A DNA stretch of 64,000 bases, from contig JAUMUT010000003.1 in assembly GCA_030530525.1 (NCBI GenBank), forward strand, positions 62,001 through 126,000. Reading direction: 5' to 3'. The notes beneath the pieces are model-generated. The model did not search any database. It saw only the letters and a program-made list of their open reading frames with translations, and had not been told where the DNA came from. Both the position numbers and the translations under genes were made by a program. This DNA comes from Capnocytophaga sp. GTDB lineage: Bacteria; Bacteroidota; Bacteroidia; Flavobacteriales; Flavobacteriaceae. The stretch's first letter is position 1; each line of letters opens with the position of its first letter. Below are positions 1-9,562 of this stretch, in pieces.

Positions 1-2
1 AT

Positions 3-533
3 AAACCGCAACGTGTGCATTCTTCCGTACCTACTTTTTATAGTGGCTCACCTATTCCGCTGTCTTTCAGTGAAAGAAAAGACCAAAAAAGAGTACTTTT
101 ATTAGATACCCAAAAAGGTTTTGAGCCTCAAAGTATTCCTATTCCTTCATTTAGAAAACTAATAAAAATAGAAGGAAATTTATCAGAAATTACCATAAAA
201 TTAAATTCTTTAACAGAAATATCTCCACTTGTAAATCTTGTGGAAATTCAGCTCATAGAACCTGTTTATTCTGTAAAAATAGAAGAAGAATTTAATCAAT
301 TAATTCATAATTTTGATGTAAAAAACTATGAAATTGTTAAAACACGGATGCAATTTAGCGATCGATTGCAAGGTTCATCACAATTATTTGAAGAACATAT
401 TTCTCTTACAGAATTGCGTCCGCAAGAAGTTTTTTCAAAATTATTAGAAACAGAAAACTTGGAAGAACTTCAAAAACAGCAACTTATGCAAGCCTTTAAA
501 GAATTGCAAGATAGCCTGAATGATTTTTCATAA
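3..533 (+). CDS. sbcD: SbcD exonuclease subunit, C-terminal part (5' end outside window)
   Basis: The reading frame is open from the first bases, so the start lies upstream of the window. The early motif YSGSPIPLSFSER is typical of the SbcD/Mre11 nuclease subunit just after its phosphoesterase domain. The rest matches the C-terminal capping region, ending in a Leu/Gln/Glu-rich helix. SbcD pairs with the SbcC ATPase to cut hairpins and DNA ends; sbcC would be expected next to it but is not in this window. The GTG at 15 is internal, not a real start. The catalytic metal-binding motifs are off the window, so the call rests on the C-terminal motif alone. Confidence 0.85.
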   Translation, partial: KPQRVHSSVPTFYSGSPIPLSFSERKDQKRVLLLDTQKGFEPQSIPIPSFRKLIKIEGNLSEITIKLNSLTEISPLVNLVEIQLIEPVYSVKIEEEFNQLIHNFDVKNYEIVKTRMQFSDRLQGSSQLFEEHISLTELRPQEVFSKLLETENLEELQKQQLMQAFKELQDSLNDFS

Positions 534-600
534 GTCAAGGAAATAAAATTATAAAAAGAGAAATATTTTTATGAAAATAATAGATTTTTTTAATATTTCT

Positions 601-631
601 TTTGCTAATCCCATAATATTTACTACCTTTG
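601..631 (+). promoter_or_regulatory. Bacteroidetes-type promoter of kbl
   Basis: TTTG at 601-604 and TACCTTTG at 624-631 are separated by exactly 19 nt, the spacing of the Bacteroidetes primary sigma factor promoter. The kbl start codon follows 26 nt after the -7 box. Confidence 0.75.
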
Positions 632-657
632 CCTAACTTTTTAAATACAGAATTTTT

Positions 658-1851
658 ATGTATGGAAAAATAAAACAATTTTTACAAAATGAACTATCTG
701 AAATAAAAGAAGCAGGATTATTCAAGAAAGAAAGAATAATTACTTCTGCTCAAAATGCAGATATTCAGCTAAATACAGGCGCAGAAGTTATTAACTTTTG
801 TGCTAATAATTATTTGGGGCTTTCCTCGCATCCAGAGGTGATACAAGCAGCCAAAGACGCTTTGGATACTCACGGATTTGGAATGTCTTCGGTGCGTTTT
901 ATATGCGGAACTCAGGATATTCATAAAGAATTAGAACAAAAAATAGCGGATTTTTATGGCACGGAAGATACCATTCTTTACGCAGCGGCTTTTGATGCTA
1001 ACGGAGGTGTATTTGAGCCTTTGTTCTCTTCCGAAGATGCTATTATTTCCGATGCTTTGAATCACGCTTCTATTATTGATGGAGTAAGGCTTTGCAAATC
1101 AAAACGTTATCGTTATGAAAATGGCGATATGAACGATTTGGAAAACAAGCTAAAACAAGCTAATGAAGACGGTGCCCGATTTAAAATTATCGTAACTGAT
1201 GGCGTATTCTCTATGGACGGGCTTGTTGCTCCTTTGGATAAAATATGCGATTTGGCAGAAAAATATGATGCCTTGGTAATGGTAGATGAATGCCACGCCG
1301 CAGGGTTTATTGGCAATACAGGTCGCGGAACGTTGGAAGAAAAAGGAGTACTCGGGCGGGTGGATATCATCACAGGAACACTCGGAAAAGCTCTTGGTGG
1401 CGCAATGGGAGGCTACACCACAGGTAAAAAAGAAATCATAGAGATGCTCCGACAACGCTCTCGCCCTTATTTGTTTTCCAACTCATTAATGCCTGCTATT
1501 GTAGGGGCTTCTATCAAAGTTTTTGATTTAATATCCAACAACAGCGAGCTTCGTGAAAAAGTAAAATGGAACACCAAATACTTCAAAGAAGGCATAAAAA
1601 ATGCAGGTTTTGATATTATTGACGGCGAAAGTGCTATTGTACCTGTAATGTTATACGATGCCAAAGTAGCACAGCAAATGGCTGAAAAACTTTTGGAAAA
1701 AGGAATTTATGTAACAGGATTTTTCTATCCCGTTGTACCAAAAGGCAAAGCCCGTATTCGTGTGCAATTGTCTGCTGCTCACACAAAAGAACACTTGGAT
1801 AAGGCTATAAAAGCATTTACCGAAGTGGGTAAAGAAATGAATATAATCTAA
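658..1851 (+). CDS. kbl: Glycine C-acetyltransferase (2-amino-3-ketobutyrate CoA ligase)
   Basis: PLP-dependent alpha-oxoamine synthase that interconverts 2-amino-3-ketobutyrate plus CoA with glycine plus acetyl-CoA, the second step of threonine breakdown. The 397 residues are the usual full length. Visible PLP-site residues are His136 (NHASI), Asp210 and His213 (VDECHAAG), and the Schiff-base Lys244 in GTLGKALGG. The Asn-Tyr-Leu-Gly-Leu motif near residue 50 is typical of the family. No threonine dehydrogenase gene is beside it. The gene has its own promoter and stands alone between sbcD and the OmpA gene. Paralogues such as serine palmitoyltransferase or BioF are less likely given the close match to Kbl motifs. 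Confidence 0.95.
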   Translation: MYGKIKQFLQNELSEIKEAGLFKKERIITSAQNADIQLNTGAEVINFCANNYLGLSSHPEVIQAAKDALDTHGFGMSSVRFICGTQDIHKELEQKIADFYGTEDTILYAAAFDANGGVFEPLFSSEDAIISDALNHASIIDGVRLCKSKRYRYENGDMNDLENKLKQANEDGARFKIIVTDGVFSMDGLVAPLDKICDLAEKYDALVMVDECHAAGFIGNTGRGTLEEKGVLGRVDIITGTLGKALGGAMGGYTTGKKEIIEMLRQRSRPYLFSNSLMPAIVGASIKVFDLISNNSELREKVKWNTKYFKEGIKNAGFDIIDGESAIVPVMLYDAKVAQQMAEKLLEKGIYVTGFFYPVVPKGKARIRVQLSAAHTKEHLDKAIKAFTEVGKEMNII

Positions 1852-1977
1852 ACAAAATATTAAAAAGGTTAAAATTAACATAATTAACATTTTCTATTAC
1901 TAACTAATATAGAAAAATTAGTAACTTAGCACCGAATTTTAAAAGTTAAATTTAAATAATTAAAATTACTAAGACGT

Positions 1978-3354
1978 ATGAAAAAAATTAAGGTTTCATT
2001 GGTAGCTCTTGCTTTGTTCTCTATTTTTGGGACAGCACAAGCTCAAGACAAAAGTAATCCTTGGTCAATAGGTTTTGGCGTAAATGCTGTTGATTTAAGA
2101 ACTCCTGATAAATTTGGAGACGGATTAAAAGACTTTGTTGGAACAAAAGATTTCAACATTTTACCTGCAATTTCTAAATTATCTGTTGCTCGTTACATCG
2201 GGGCAGGATTTTCAGCAGAAATTGACGGAACACTTAACAAAATAGAAAGAGGTTTCGGTGTTATTGGAGGAGATGCAAACAGCTATGCTAATGTAGATGA
2301 TGCTTTTTGGGCAGTTAATTTACAAGCTAAATATGCTTTAAGAAATCTTTTCACTGAAAAATCTGGTTGGTTTGATCCTTACTTGAAACTTGGAGGAGGA
2401 TATTCTAACATAGGTGATGCAGATAACTTCAAAGCATTAGGTGGTTTAGGTATCAACTTCTGGTTAAACAATAATATTGGTTTAAATATCCAAACTGGTT
2501 ACCACCACGCATTCAAATCTGACGCTAACGACTACTTCCAACATTCTGCTGGTATCGTTATTAAATTTGGAGCAAAAGATACAGACGGAGACGGAGTTTA
2601 TGACAAAGATGACGAATGTATTGACGTAAAAGGTCTTAAAGAATTTAACGGATGTCCTGATACAGACGGAGATGGTATTCCTGATAAAAACGATGCTTGT
2701 CCAGAAGAAAAAGGAACAAAAGAAAATAACGGATGCCCTGATACAGACGGAGATGGTATCGTTGATAAAGACGATGCTTGCCCAGAAGTAGCTGGTCTTA
2801 AAGAATTTAACGGATGTCCTGATACAGACGGAGATGGTATTCCTGATAAAGATGACAAATGTCCTAACGAAAAAGGTCCAAAAGAAAATAACGGATGTCC
2901 TTTTGAAGATAGAGACGGAGACGGAGTTCTTGACAAAGATGATCTTTGCCCAGATGTAAAAGGTACAGCAGCTAACAGAGGTTGTCCAGAAGTTACTGAA
3001 ACTGTTCAAAAACAATTGAATGATTATGCTAAAACTATCTTGTTCCACACAGGTAAAGCAACTATCCAAGATAATTCTGCACAAGTTCTTGACCAAATAG
3101 CTAATGTACTTAATGAGTACAAATCTTCAAGATTTACCGTAGAAGGGCACACTGATAGTACAGGTAACAAAGCTAGAAACCTTACCCTTTCTCAAGAAAG
3201 AGCAGATGCTGTTAAAGCATATTTAATCAACAAAGGTATTGACGCTAGCCGTTTAGAAGCAAAAGGATTTGGACAAGAAAACCCAATTGGTTCTAACAAA
3301 ACTGCACAAGGTAGAGCTCTTAACCGTCGTGTAGAAATCAATCTAATAAAATAA
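1978..3354 (+). CDS. OmpA-family outer membrane protein with thrombospondin type 3 repeats
   Basis: Outer membrane protein that anchors to peptidoglycan. Residues 1-22 are a signal peptide ending AQAQ. About 23-200 form the N-terminal beta-barrel. About 202-330 hold five calcium-binding thrombospondin type 3 repeats ([15 protein letters not shown] pattern, each with a Cys pair and NGCP). About 345-458 form the OmpA C-terminal domain with GHTDSTG and [13 protein letters not shown], where Asp and Arg bind diaminopimelate. This barrel-TSP3-OmpA arrangement is typical of major Bacteroidetes porin-like proteins. A strong terminator follows. The codon choice is smooth, as expected of a highly expressed gene. 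Confidence 0.93.
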   Translation: MKKIKVSLVALALFSIFGTAQAQDKSNPWSIGFGVNAVDLRTPDKFGDGLKDFVGTKDFNILPAISKLSVARYIGAGFSAEIDGTLNKIERGFGVIGGDANSYANVDDAFWAVNLQAKYALRNLFTEKSGWFDPYLKLGGGYSNIGDADNFKALGGLGINFWLNNNIGLNIQTGYHHAFKSDANDYFQHSAGIVIKFGAKDTDGDGVYDKDDECIDVKGLKEFNGCPDTDGDGIPDKNDACPEEKGTKENNGCPDTDGDGIVDKDDACPEVAGLKEFNGCPDTDGDGIPDKDDKCPNEKGPKENNGCPFEDRDGDGVLDKDDLCPDVKGTAANRGCPEVTETVQKQLNDYAKTILFHTGKATIQDNSAQVLDQIANVLNEYKSSRFTVEGHTDSTGNKARNLTLSQERADAVKAYLINKGIDASRLEAKGFGQENPIGSNKTAQGRALNRRVEINLIK

Positions 3355-3376
3355 TTAATGTTATTTTAATAACAAT

Positions 3377-3405
3377 AAAACTGCCTCATCAGAGGCAGTT
3401 TTTAT
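3377..3405 (+). terminator. Intrinsic terminator of the OmpA gene
   Basis: Perfect 7-bp stem CTGCCTC/GAGGCAG with a 4-nt loop (3381-3398), flanked by A and T runs, 26 nt after the OmpA stop codon. Confidence 0.85.
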
Positions 3406-3481
3406 TTTATAGTATAAAAAATTTTCAGATAAAAATATTTTTTATATCTTTGCCATATTATCCACTTTAACCCGAAAAATT

Positions 3482-5797
3482 GTGCTACGAAAAATATTTT
3501 TATTCTTTCTATTAAGTTCCCTCTTTGGTTGTTCTGACAAGGACGAAAAAGGGCAAATTATAGACTATTTTTTATCCAAAAACCCTGAAATGGTTTTTCA
3601 AATTAATGATAAAAATCAATTCATTAGCTCTGTGATAAATAATGATTTTTGGAACGAATATTTCAAATATTACCCCAATGCAAATGTGAAAAATTTGCTA
3701 AATTCTCTTCCTGTAAATAATAAAATTTGGCTTGCTTACACAAATGATGCCGTTTTTTGTGGTTTGCCTGTGTCTAACGAAGATAGCCTGAGTATTTGGC
3801 ATAATGCGTCCCTTAATAAATTGGACTCTATGCTAATACAACAGAAAAAATGGTTTTACATAAAAGATGATAATGAACTTATTATCAGTTCTTTAAAGGA
3901 AATAGAAATTCCTAAAAAAGAAGAAGAAAACAATGAAAAATTTCATCAATTAGCCAAAATAACCAATAAAGAATTACCTGCCAATTTATTTTTAACCGAA
4001 GAAAAAAGTAAAATTATATTTTCTGAATTTTTTACGGAAAACATAAATAATTTCTTTAAAGATTGGTCGGTATGGGATATTTTTTTAGAGAAAAATACTA
4101 TTCGCCTTAGTGGCTCAGCGTTAAAATCTAAAGAAAATTCGCAAAAAATTTCTCTAACTTCTCCAAAAAATCAAAATTTTGAGAATATTAATCATATTTC
4201 TCCAAAATTTTCTCAACTTCGGTCGTATGTTTTTAATGAAGATATGCTGGATAACAATTTCTTTTTTAATTTTCAAAGAGATATTTCCGAAGTTAATATT
4301 TTTAACATAGATAAAAACGAAATAGGCGTTTTAGTTTCTGAAAATACGGAAGAAATGCTTCGGTATTTTACCATTTTAAAAACGCAAGAATATCTTGGAA
4401 AAACAATTTATCAGATAGAAGAAAATCCTGATTTTACTTCGTTTTTTGAACTTTTTGGGGCAAAAATACAGCCAAAATATCTTTTTCAGCATAATAATTC
4501 CTTTTTTTTGACAGAAAAAGCAGAAATTTTGCAAGAAATTATCTATCCGATACAATATTCGGGTAGTTTGGGGAGCGAGATTACTTTTTTTGAATTTACA
4601 AAGAAGACAGCAAGCCAATCTTCGTTTATTGCGATAAATAATTTGCTTAATAATCGTGATTTTCACGCTAAATATCCTAAAATTTCTAAAAAATATAACT
4701 TTGTTTCCTTGCAAGTGAGTGAGCAGAATGAGTATTATATTTTCACTTTTACAGGTAATAACTTTGTGCCTATTTATAACGAAGGAAATTTGACGGGAAA
4801 ATTTGAAATTACGCTTGACCAAGACGCACAAACCGAACCTTTTTTTGTAACCAATCACAGAACTAACAGAAGAGAAATTGTTATACAAGATATTGATAAT
4901 CAATTGTATTTGATAGGAAATGATGGGAAAATTCTTTGGAAAAAACGTCTTGATGGCGCAATACAAGGAGAAATTTTTCAGGTGGATTTGTTCCAAAATG
5001 GCTTTCTTCAATTGGCATTCACCACCGAGCATTCTCTTTGGGTAATTGACCGAAATGGGAATAACGTTTCGCCTTTTCCTACTTCGTATAAAGAAACGCT
5101 TCTTCCGTTGCAAGTATTTGATTATGAAAGGAATAAAGATTATCGTTTTGTAGTTTCTTCTCCCAATCAAATGCGGATTTTAGATAAAAAAGGCGTGCAA
5201 ATAAAAGGTTTTGAGAAATCATCTATCCCGAACGGAATGTGGCAAACGCCGAAACATTTTCGCCTTAATGGAAAGGATTTTATTGTTATTCCTGAGCGAA
5301 ATGGAACGTTAAATGTGTTGCACCGAAACGGGAAAACGCGTGTTCCGATAAGTAGAAAGTTTGATTTTTCTAATAACCCGATTGTTTTGGAAAATGATTT
5401 TATTACTTTCACAACCAAGTCTGGCGAGCAATTTTATATGGACAGCAATGGCGGAATGCGTTCGGTACATAGGAATTTGTCTAAGCAACATTTTTTTGAT
5501 AATAAAAAAGGCGTAGAAGTTTTTTTGTCGGATAACATATTGACAATCAATAAGAAAAAGATAGAACTTCCGTATAGTATATATTCGGCACCGAAGATAG
5601 AAAGTGCAGGGAAAGAGACTTTTATATCGGTTACGGATACGCAAAATAATGATATTTTTGTGTTCAATTCTCGTGGGGAGTTGTTGCCAAGTTTTCCTAT
5701 TTTTGGGGTTTCTCGGGCGGATATTACCCAAGATAATGGGAAAAATATTCTTGTTTTCCTTAAAGAGAAAAATATTCTTTTTGTTTATGAATTTTAA
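3482..5797 (+). CDS. Large lipoprotein with C-terminal beta-propeller-like repeats, function unknown
   Basis: A TATCTTTG -7 box (3445-3452) precedes a GTG start. The start is supported by the lipoprotein signal right after it: hydrophobic residues 2-15, then the lipobox LFGC with Cys17. The roughly 430 residues that follow are poorly conserved in look. The C-terminal half, about 445-771, repeats short strand motifs (DIDNQLYLIGNDGKILWKK, VIDRNGNNV, VLHRNGKTR, VFNSRGELLPSFP) suggestive of a WD40/PQQ-like propeller. It probably sits at the cell envelope. The ChaN-like gene follows after 10 nt, so they are likely co-transcribed. I do not recognise a specific family. Confidence 0.7.
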   Translation: MLRKIFLFFLLSSLFGCSDKDEKGQIIDYFLSKNPEMVFQINDKNQFISSVINNDFWNEYFKYYPNANVKNLLNSLPVNNKIWLAYTNDAVFCGLPVSNEDSLSIWHNASLNKLDSMLIQQKKWFYIKDDNELIISSLKEIEIPKKEEENNEKFHQLAKITNKELPANLFLTEEKSKIIFSEFFTENINNFFKDWSVWDIFLEKNTIRLSGSALKSKENSQKISLTSPKNQNFENINHISPKFSQLRSYVFNEDMLDNNFFFNFQRDISEVNIFNIDKNEIGVLVSENTEEMLRYFTILKTQEYLGKTIYQIEENPDFTSFFELFGAKIQPKYLFQHNNSFFLTEKAEILQEIIYPIQYSGSLGSEITFFEFTKKTASQSSFIAINNLLNNRDFHAKYPKISKKYNFVSLQVSEQNEYYIFTFTGNNFVPIYNEGNLTGKFEITLDQDAQTEPFFVTNHRTNRREIVIQDIDNQLYLIGNDGKILWKKRLDGAIQGEIFQVDLFQNGFLQLAFTTEHSLWVIDRNGNNVSPFPTSYKETLLPLQVFDYERNKDYRFVVSSPNQMRILDKKGVQIKGFEKSSIPNGMWQTPKHFRLNGKDFIVIPERNGTLNVLHRNGKTRVPISRKFDFSNNPIVLENDFITFTTKSGEQFYMDSNGGMRSVHRNLSKQHFFDNKKGVEVFLSDNILTINKKKIELPYSIYSAPKIESAGKETFISVTDTQNNDIFVFNSRGELLPSFPIFGVSRADITQDNGKNILVFLKEKNILFVYEF

Positions 5798-5807
5798 ATA
5801 TATTTTT

Positions 5808-6653
5808 ATGAAAAAAATTATCTTTATTTGTTGTTTTTTTACCATATTTTTTGTTAATGCACAAGACAAAAAATCGTATCAATTATTTGATAAAAATGGG
5901 AATAAAACTTCTTATAAAAAATTATTAAAAAAAGCTAAAAAATCAGATATTGTTTTTTTTGGTGAGTACCACAACAACGCTATTTCGCATTGGTTGGAGT
6001 ATGAATTGCTTAAAGATTTGGCAGAAAACAACCAAGTAACAATGGGTCTTGAAATGTTAGAAAGAGATAATCAAAATATTGTAAATCAATATATTAATAA
6101 TGAAATAAACCAAAAACAATTGGATTCATTAGCACGCCTTTGGAGTAATTATAAAGATTATGCCCCGATGGTTGATTTTGCAAAAGAGAAAAAAATAAAA
6201 GTAATAGCGAGCAATGTGCCAAGAAAATACGCTTCTTTGGTATATAAAAAAGGGTTGCAAAGCCTTGATACTCTTTCTGTTACAGAAAAAAAATGGATAG
6301 CTCCGTTGCCCATTGCTTATGATGGTTCATTATCACAATACCAAAAAATGCAGAAAATGGCACATAGTGAAAATGATAATTTCCCGAAATCGCAAGCGAT
6401 AAAAGATGCTACAATGGCATTTTCTATTTTAGAAAATTTTGAGAAAGGAACCATTTTTTATCATTTGAATGGAGGGTTTCATACGGATTTTTTTCAGGGA
6501 ATTGTTTGGTATATTTCTCAGAAAAAACCTGATTTGAAGCAACTTACGATAACAACCGTAGTGCAAAAAGATATTCGCAGATTAGAAAAAGAATATTACC
6601 AGCAGGCAGATTTTATTTTGGTAGTTGATGAAGATATGCCAACAACGTTTTAA
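5808..6653 (+). CDS. ChaN-like haem-binding/Tiki-superfamily secreted protein
   Basis: The start at 5808 gives a signal peptide (MKKIIFICC... ending VNAQ) typical of Bacteroidetes export. The mature protein has the ChaN family core: IVFFGEYHNN near residue 46, GLEMLERDNQ near 80, WSNYKDYAPMVDFAKEKKI and IASNVPRKYA near 130. C-terminal HLNGGFHTDF gives further conserved His residues. ChaN proteins bind haem and belong to the erythromycin esterase/Tiki-like superfamily. The role here, haem handling or peptidase-like, is inferred from family only. It lies 10 nt after the lipoprotein gene and is probably in the same operon. Confidence 0.8.
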   Translation: MKKIIFICCFFTIFFVNAQDKKSYQLFDKNGNKTSYKKLLKKAKKSDIVFFGEYHNNAISHWLEYELLKDLAENNQVTMGLEMLERDNQNIVNQYINNEINQKQLDSLARLWSNYKDYAPMVDFAKEKKIKVIASNVPRKYASLVYKKGLQSLDTLSVTEKKWIAPLPIAYDGSLSQYQKMQKMAHSENDNFPKSQAIKDATMAFSILENFEKGTIFYHLNGGFHTDFFQGIVWYISQKKPDLKQLTITTVVQKDIRRLEKEYYQQADFILVVDEDMPTTF

Positions 6654-6688
6654 GTAATTTTTTTATTGCTAAAAAATATTTTTTCGTT

Positions 6689-7114
6689 ATGGAGAAAAAA
6701 TCTTCTTTTTTAGATATTCGGAATGGTAGTTTTTTTCTTATTGAAGGAATTACCATAGATAAACAGACTACTTTTTCCTCTCTTCGTGAACAATTTCCTA
6801 ATAATAATGTGTGGGAGGTGGGTACGGGATATTTTTGGTTGTATTTTTATGATTGTTCTTTTGAAGGGAAACTTTTCAGTGTCTCACTTTGTTTTAAGGG
6901 TGAACAACTCGATAGTTTATGTTTTGAAATGAATGAAAGATATACTTCGTGGGACGATTGGAGTGAAACCTATGAGTTGCAAACTGAAAAATACTATGAC
7001 CAATGGCTTACCATACACATAGGGAAAGAACGTTCTTTTTCTTGGGGTAAGATTGAGGCTATTTACGATCGCAAAGGAGGACGTACAGCTATTTGGTTAA
7101 ATTATAAAATATGA
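6689..7114 (+). CDS. Hypothetical protein, 141 aa
   Basis: Cytosolic in appearance, with no signal or membrane segment, and rich in Trp, Phe and Tyr (VWEVGTGYFWLYFYDC, SWDDWSE). Its stop overlaps the next ATG by 4 nt (ATGA), so the pair is translationally coupled. Size, composition and coupling resemble the immunity-type genes at 36-48 kb, but no family is recognised. Confidence 0.6.
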   Translation: MEKKSSFLDIRNGSFFLIEGITIDKQTTFSSLREQFPNNNVWEVGTGYFWLYFYDCSFEGKLFSVSLCFKGEQLDSLCFEMNERYTSWDDWSETYELQTEKYYDQWLTIHIGKERSFSWGKIEAIYDRKGGRTAIWLNYKI

Positions 7115-7875
7115 AACACAAGAAAATTTTAAATTCTTATATAGAAGAAGCCTATCAGCTTTTTTCCTCTTATGCTATTGATAAACATTTATCGGTTTGC
7201 GATTGTGGTAATTGTATTACTCTTGCTGAAATTGAAGATTTGGTACATACACCTTTGCGAGAGCTTACAATACAGCAAGTGGGCACTTATGTAGATGCGA
7301 TGTTAGCAACAACTGATAAGGCAATTATAGAGGTACATTATTTTTTACCTCGTATGTTGGAGTTCCTCACTGAGCGTAAGGTATTTTATATAGATGAAGG
7401 TTTTTCGCTCTCTAAATGTCATTTTGACCATACTAACCTTTGGAAACCAGCTGAAATTGCTTTTTTGGAGCGTTTTTCTTTAGCTTTCTTTGAGGAGATT
7501 CTCAGTGAAGAGAATTTTGAGCTCACCACCGCCGAAGATTGGTTGGTTTGTTTTGGACTTGGGGGATTGCCTATTCAACCTTTGTTAGATTGTTGGACGA
7601 ATAATGCGCATAAAATAGGTGCTATTCGTCATTTTCAGGAGATTTTTCAGCACAGTATAAAACCTAAGGAGATTGTGTTCCATCATATTTATTTTGAAAA
7701 AGTACCAGAGCTCAATAAACAGCTTACTCTATGGTTGAATACCCCTCTCACTTTACAAGTCTTCTACAAATCGGTAGAAGATCTTCTTTTATCGGATATA
7801 CCTCTTAATGAAGGGCTGGTATATCAATTGGAAAATATGTATGATGTATTGGGAGTAGAGCTAAAGAAAAGGTAG
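7111..7875 (+). CDS. Hypothetical protein, 254 aa, coupled to the upstream gene
   Basis: The ATG overlaps the previous stop. It is a soluble, acidic protein with an early Cys cluster (VCDCGNC, residues 29-35) and a mostly helical pattern, with no export signal. The first 17 codons plus the upstream 17 bp recur as a broken copy 810 bp downstream, so the gene was once tandemly duplicated. No family recognised; an immunity or helper role is a guess from the context. Confidence 0.6.
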   Translation: MKHKKILNSYIEEAYQLFSSYAIDKHLSVCDCGNCITLAEIEDLVHTPLRELTIQQVGTYVDAMLATTDKAIIEVHYFLPRMLEFLTERKVFYIDEGFSLSKCHFDHTNLWKPAEIAFLERFSLAFFEEILSEENFELTTAEDWLVCFGLGGLPIQPLLDCWTNNAHKIGAIRHFQEIFQHSIKPKEIVFHHIYFEKVPELNKQLTLWLNTPLTLQVFYKSVEDLLLSDIPLNEGLVYQLENMYDVLGVELKKR

Positions 7876-7903
7876 AATTAAGATTTATTTGCTATTATAT
7901 TTG

Positions 7904-7971
7904 TGGTTAAATTATAAAATATGAAACACAAGAAATTTTTAAATTCTTATATAGAAGAAGCTATTATATAG
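7904..7971 (+). pseudogene. Truncated duplicate of the start of the 7111 gene
   Basis: Bases 7904-7961 repeat 7094-7151 with a single mismatch, including the ATG and the first 14 codons. The copy then runs into a TAG at 7969-7971 (MKHKKFLNSYIEEAII). It is the remnant of a tandem gene duplication whose second copy was mostly deleted. Confidence 0.85.
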
Positions 7972-7982
7972 AAAAAATTTTA

Positions 7983-8025
7983 CCCCGCCGTTGCAAACTT
8001 ATAGTTCGTACCAGCGGGGCAATTT
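7983..8025. terminator. Bidirectional terminator hairpin
   Basis: CCCCGC (7983-7988) pairs with GCGGGG (8014-8019), and the arms continue as an imperfect inner stem. A T run follows on the plus strand, and an A run precedes the stem so it also reads as a terminator on the minus strand. It lies between convergent genes 7111 and 8029. Confidence 0.75.
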
Positions 8026-8028
8026 TTA

Positions 8029-8448
8029 TTATTCTTTTACATAGATTTCTATAAAAGCTTCTTCAATTCCATTATTATTTATGGTTTTACGAGTAAAAGT
8101 CAATTGATTTCCTACTATTGTAAAAGAATAAGAAACACTTTCATAACTGTTAGAAACAATTATTTTATCTTCTGAAATAGTATAGGTAAGTTTATCCTCT
8201 TCTTTTACGCATTCTCCATTTTTTGTAGTAAAAAAACTGTCTATGTATTCATTTTCAGTAAAAGTGATATACGATTTTTTCTCGCAATCATCTCTAAGAG
8301 CGTTTTCTCCTGCATCTGTACGAGAAACAATATTCCATTTTCCTATTAAAGTATTTTTTACATTATCTTGCGTATTATCGTCGCTTTTACTGCAAGCAAG
8401 TCCCAAGAAAGAGATAATAGAAATAGTAATTAATTTGAATGTTGTCAT
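8029..8448 (-). CDS. Lipocalin-like lipoprotein
   Basis: Starts with a lipoprotein signal (MTTFKLITISIISFLGLAC), lipobox LGLAC with Cys19. The mature part begins LIGKWNIVS and runs through short beta strands (SYITFTENEYIDSFF, KLTYTISEDKIIV, SYSFTIVGNQLTFTR), matching the Bacteroidetes lipocalin-like domain, a small one-domain barrel that binds an unknown ligand. Length (139 aa) fits. It is divergent from the MFS gene, so the 138-bp space between them holds both promoters; on its side TACATTTG can be read as the -7 box. Confidence 0.8.
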   Translation of the reverse strand: MTTFKLITISIISFLGLACSKSDDNTQDNVKNTLIGKWNIVSRTDAGENALRDDCEKKSYITFTENEYIDSFFTTKNGECVKEEDKLTYTISEDKIIVSNSYESVSYSFTIVGNQLTFTRKTINNNGIEEAFIEIYVKE

Positions 8449-8514
8449 TTTTTTATTATTTTTTTAGAATTAACGGGGGCAAATGTAAAAAAAAAAAAAA
8501 CATAACCAATTTTT

Positions 8515-8560
8515 TTTGACAAATGTCAAAAGTATATTCCAAAAAGAAATACTATCTTTG
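8515..8560 (+). promoter_or_regulatory. Crp/Fnr-type operator plus -7 box upstream of the MFS gene
   Basis: The palindrome TTTGACAAATGTCAAA (8515-8530) contains TTGAC-N4-GTCAA. The -7 box TATCTTTG is at 8553-8560, 37 bp from the first T of TTGAC. No TTTG -33 element is present at the right place, so the palindrome sits near -41.5, the class II activator position of Crp/Fnr proteins. Confidence 0.75.
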
Positions 8561-8586
8561 CCCCGAAGAAGAAAACTTAAAACCTT

Positions 8587-9560
8587 ATGCAGAAAAACAC
8601 CCATATCATTCTCGGCATTATCCTTGTGAGCTACCTGATGATTGTTCTCAATATCTCGGTGGTGATTACTTCCTTGCCCAAGATACAGCAAAGCCTTGCT
8701 ATTTCGGATATTGACTTGAGCTGGATGCAGAACGCCTATTCGCTTGCCTTTGGGGGATTCCTCTTGCTCGGTGCGCGTGTGGGCGACATTCTCGGCAGGC
8801 GCAAGATGTTTATGATAGGCTTAGCCCTTTACAGCCTCAGTTCGCTGGGGGTAGGCTTGGCAAACTCTTTTGGGGTGGGTTAGTACTACTTGCCTTGCTC
8901 GTATTTATTGAAAGCAAAGCCAAGCAACCTATTATGCCCTTGCGCCTCTTTGCCAATAGCGAACGCTCAGGAGCCTATGCCTCGCGAGTGTTGTACTTAG
9001 GTACAATGATGGGCTTTTGGTTTTTCCTTACCCAATATATGCAAAAAGTATTAGGCTTCACTGCCTTAGAGGCAGGTGCGGGCTTCCTCCCGATGACGCT
9101 CCCCAATTTTTTTACAGCACTTGCATTGCCTAAACTCACGGCTCGTTTTGGCAACGGCAGACTTTTGGTGGTAGGCTTGGTGCTCTCGGCTATCGGAATG
9201 TTTGCGCTGAGTTTTATCATCACAGAGAGCCACTATTGGCTCGCTGTTGCCCTTCCTATGGTGCTCATTGGGGTTGGGCAAGGCTTGACCCTCAGTCCGC
9301 TCACCCTTTCGGGGATTACCCAAGTGAAAAGCGAAGATGCGGGTGCCGCCTCGGGTTTGGTGAATGTAGCGCACCAAGTAGGGGGAAGTATCGGTTTGGG
9401 CGTGCTGGTGGTAGTGTATGCCTCCTCACAGCTCCCCAATGCTGATGCCCCCGCGCTCCTTACCCACAAGATTAGCACAGCCCTTGTAGCAGGTGCCGTG
9501 ATGCTATGTGTGGCAATAGTGATTTCCTATCTATTTATCTTTAAGAAGAAAACGAACTGA
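8587..9560 (+). pseudogene. DHA2-type MFS efflux transporter with internal deletion and frameshift
   Basis: The N-terminal piece (8587-8883) carries TM1-3 of a drug:H+ antiporter: ISVVITSLPKIQQSL, then GARVGDILGRRKMF (motif A). It hits TAG at 8881. A second piece in another frame reads GVGLVLLALLVFIESKAKQ from 8871 onward to 9560, matching the second half of 14-TM DHA2 transporters. About 98 plus 225 residues remain of a usual 460-480, so roughly 150 residues around TM4-7 are gone and the frame shifts at the join (8866-8880). GC content is clearly higher than in flanking genes. It has an intact Crp/Fnr-type promoter. Almost certainly non-functional. Confidence 0.88.
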
Positions 9561-9562
9561 AT

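Noticed and set aside
2482-3096. Long minus-strand frames (204 and 112 aa) inside the OmpA gene
   Set aside because: They mirror the repetitive Asp/Gly codons of the thrombospondin type 3 repeats; the OmpA frame is unambiguous.
4376-5170. 264-aa minus-strand frame opposite the large lipoprotein
   Set aside because: Lys/Ile/Phe-rich antisense shadow with no signal or domain; the plus-strand gene has promoter and lipobox.
9236-9445. Alternative-frame Cys/Arg-rich ORFs in the MFS pseudogene
   Set aside because: Shadow frames of GC-rich coding sequence, with no start signal and unlikely composition.
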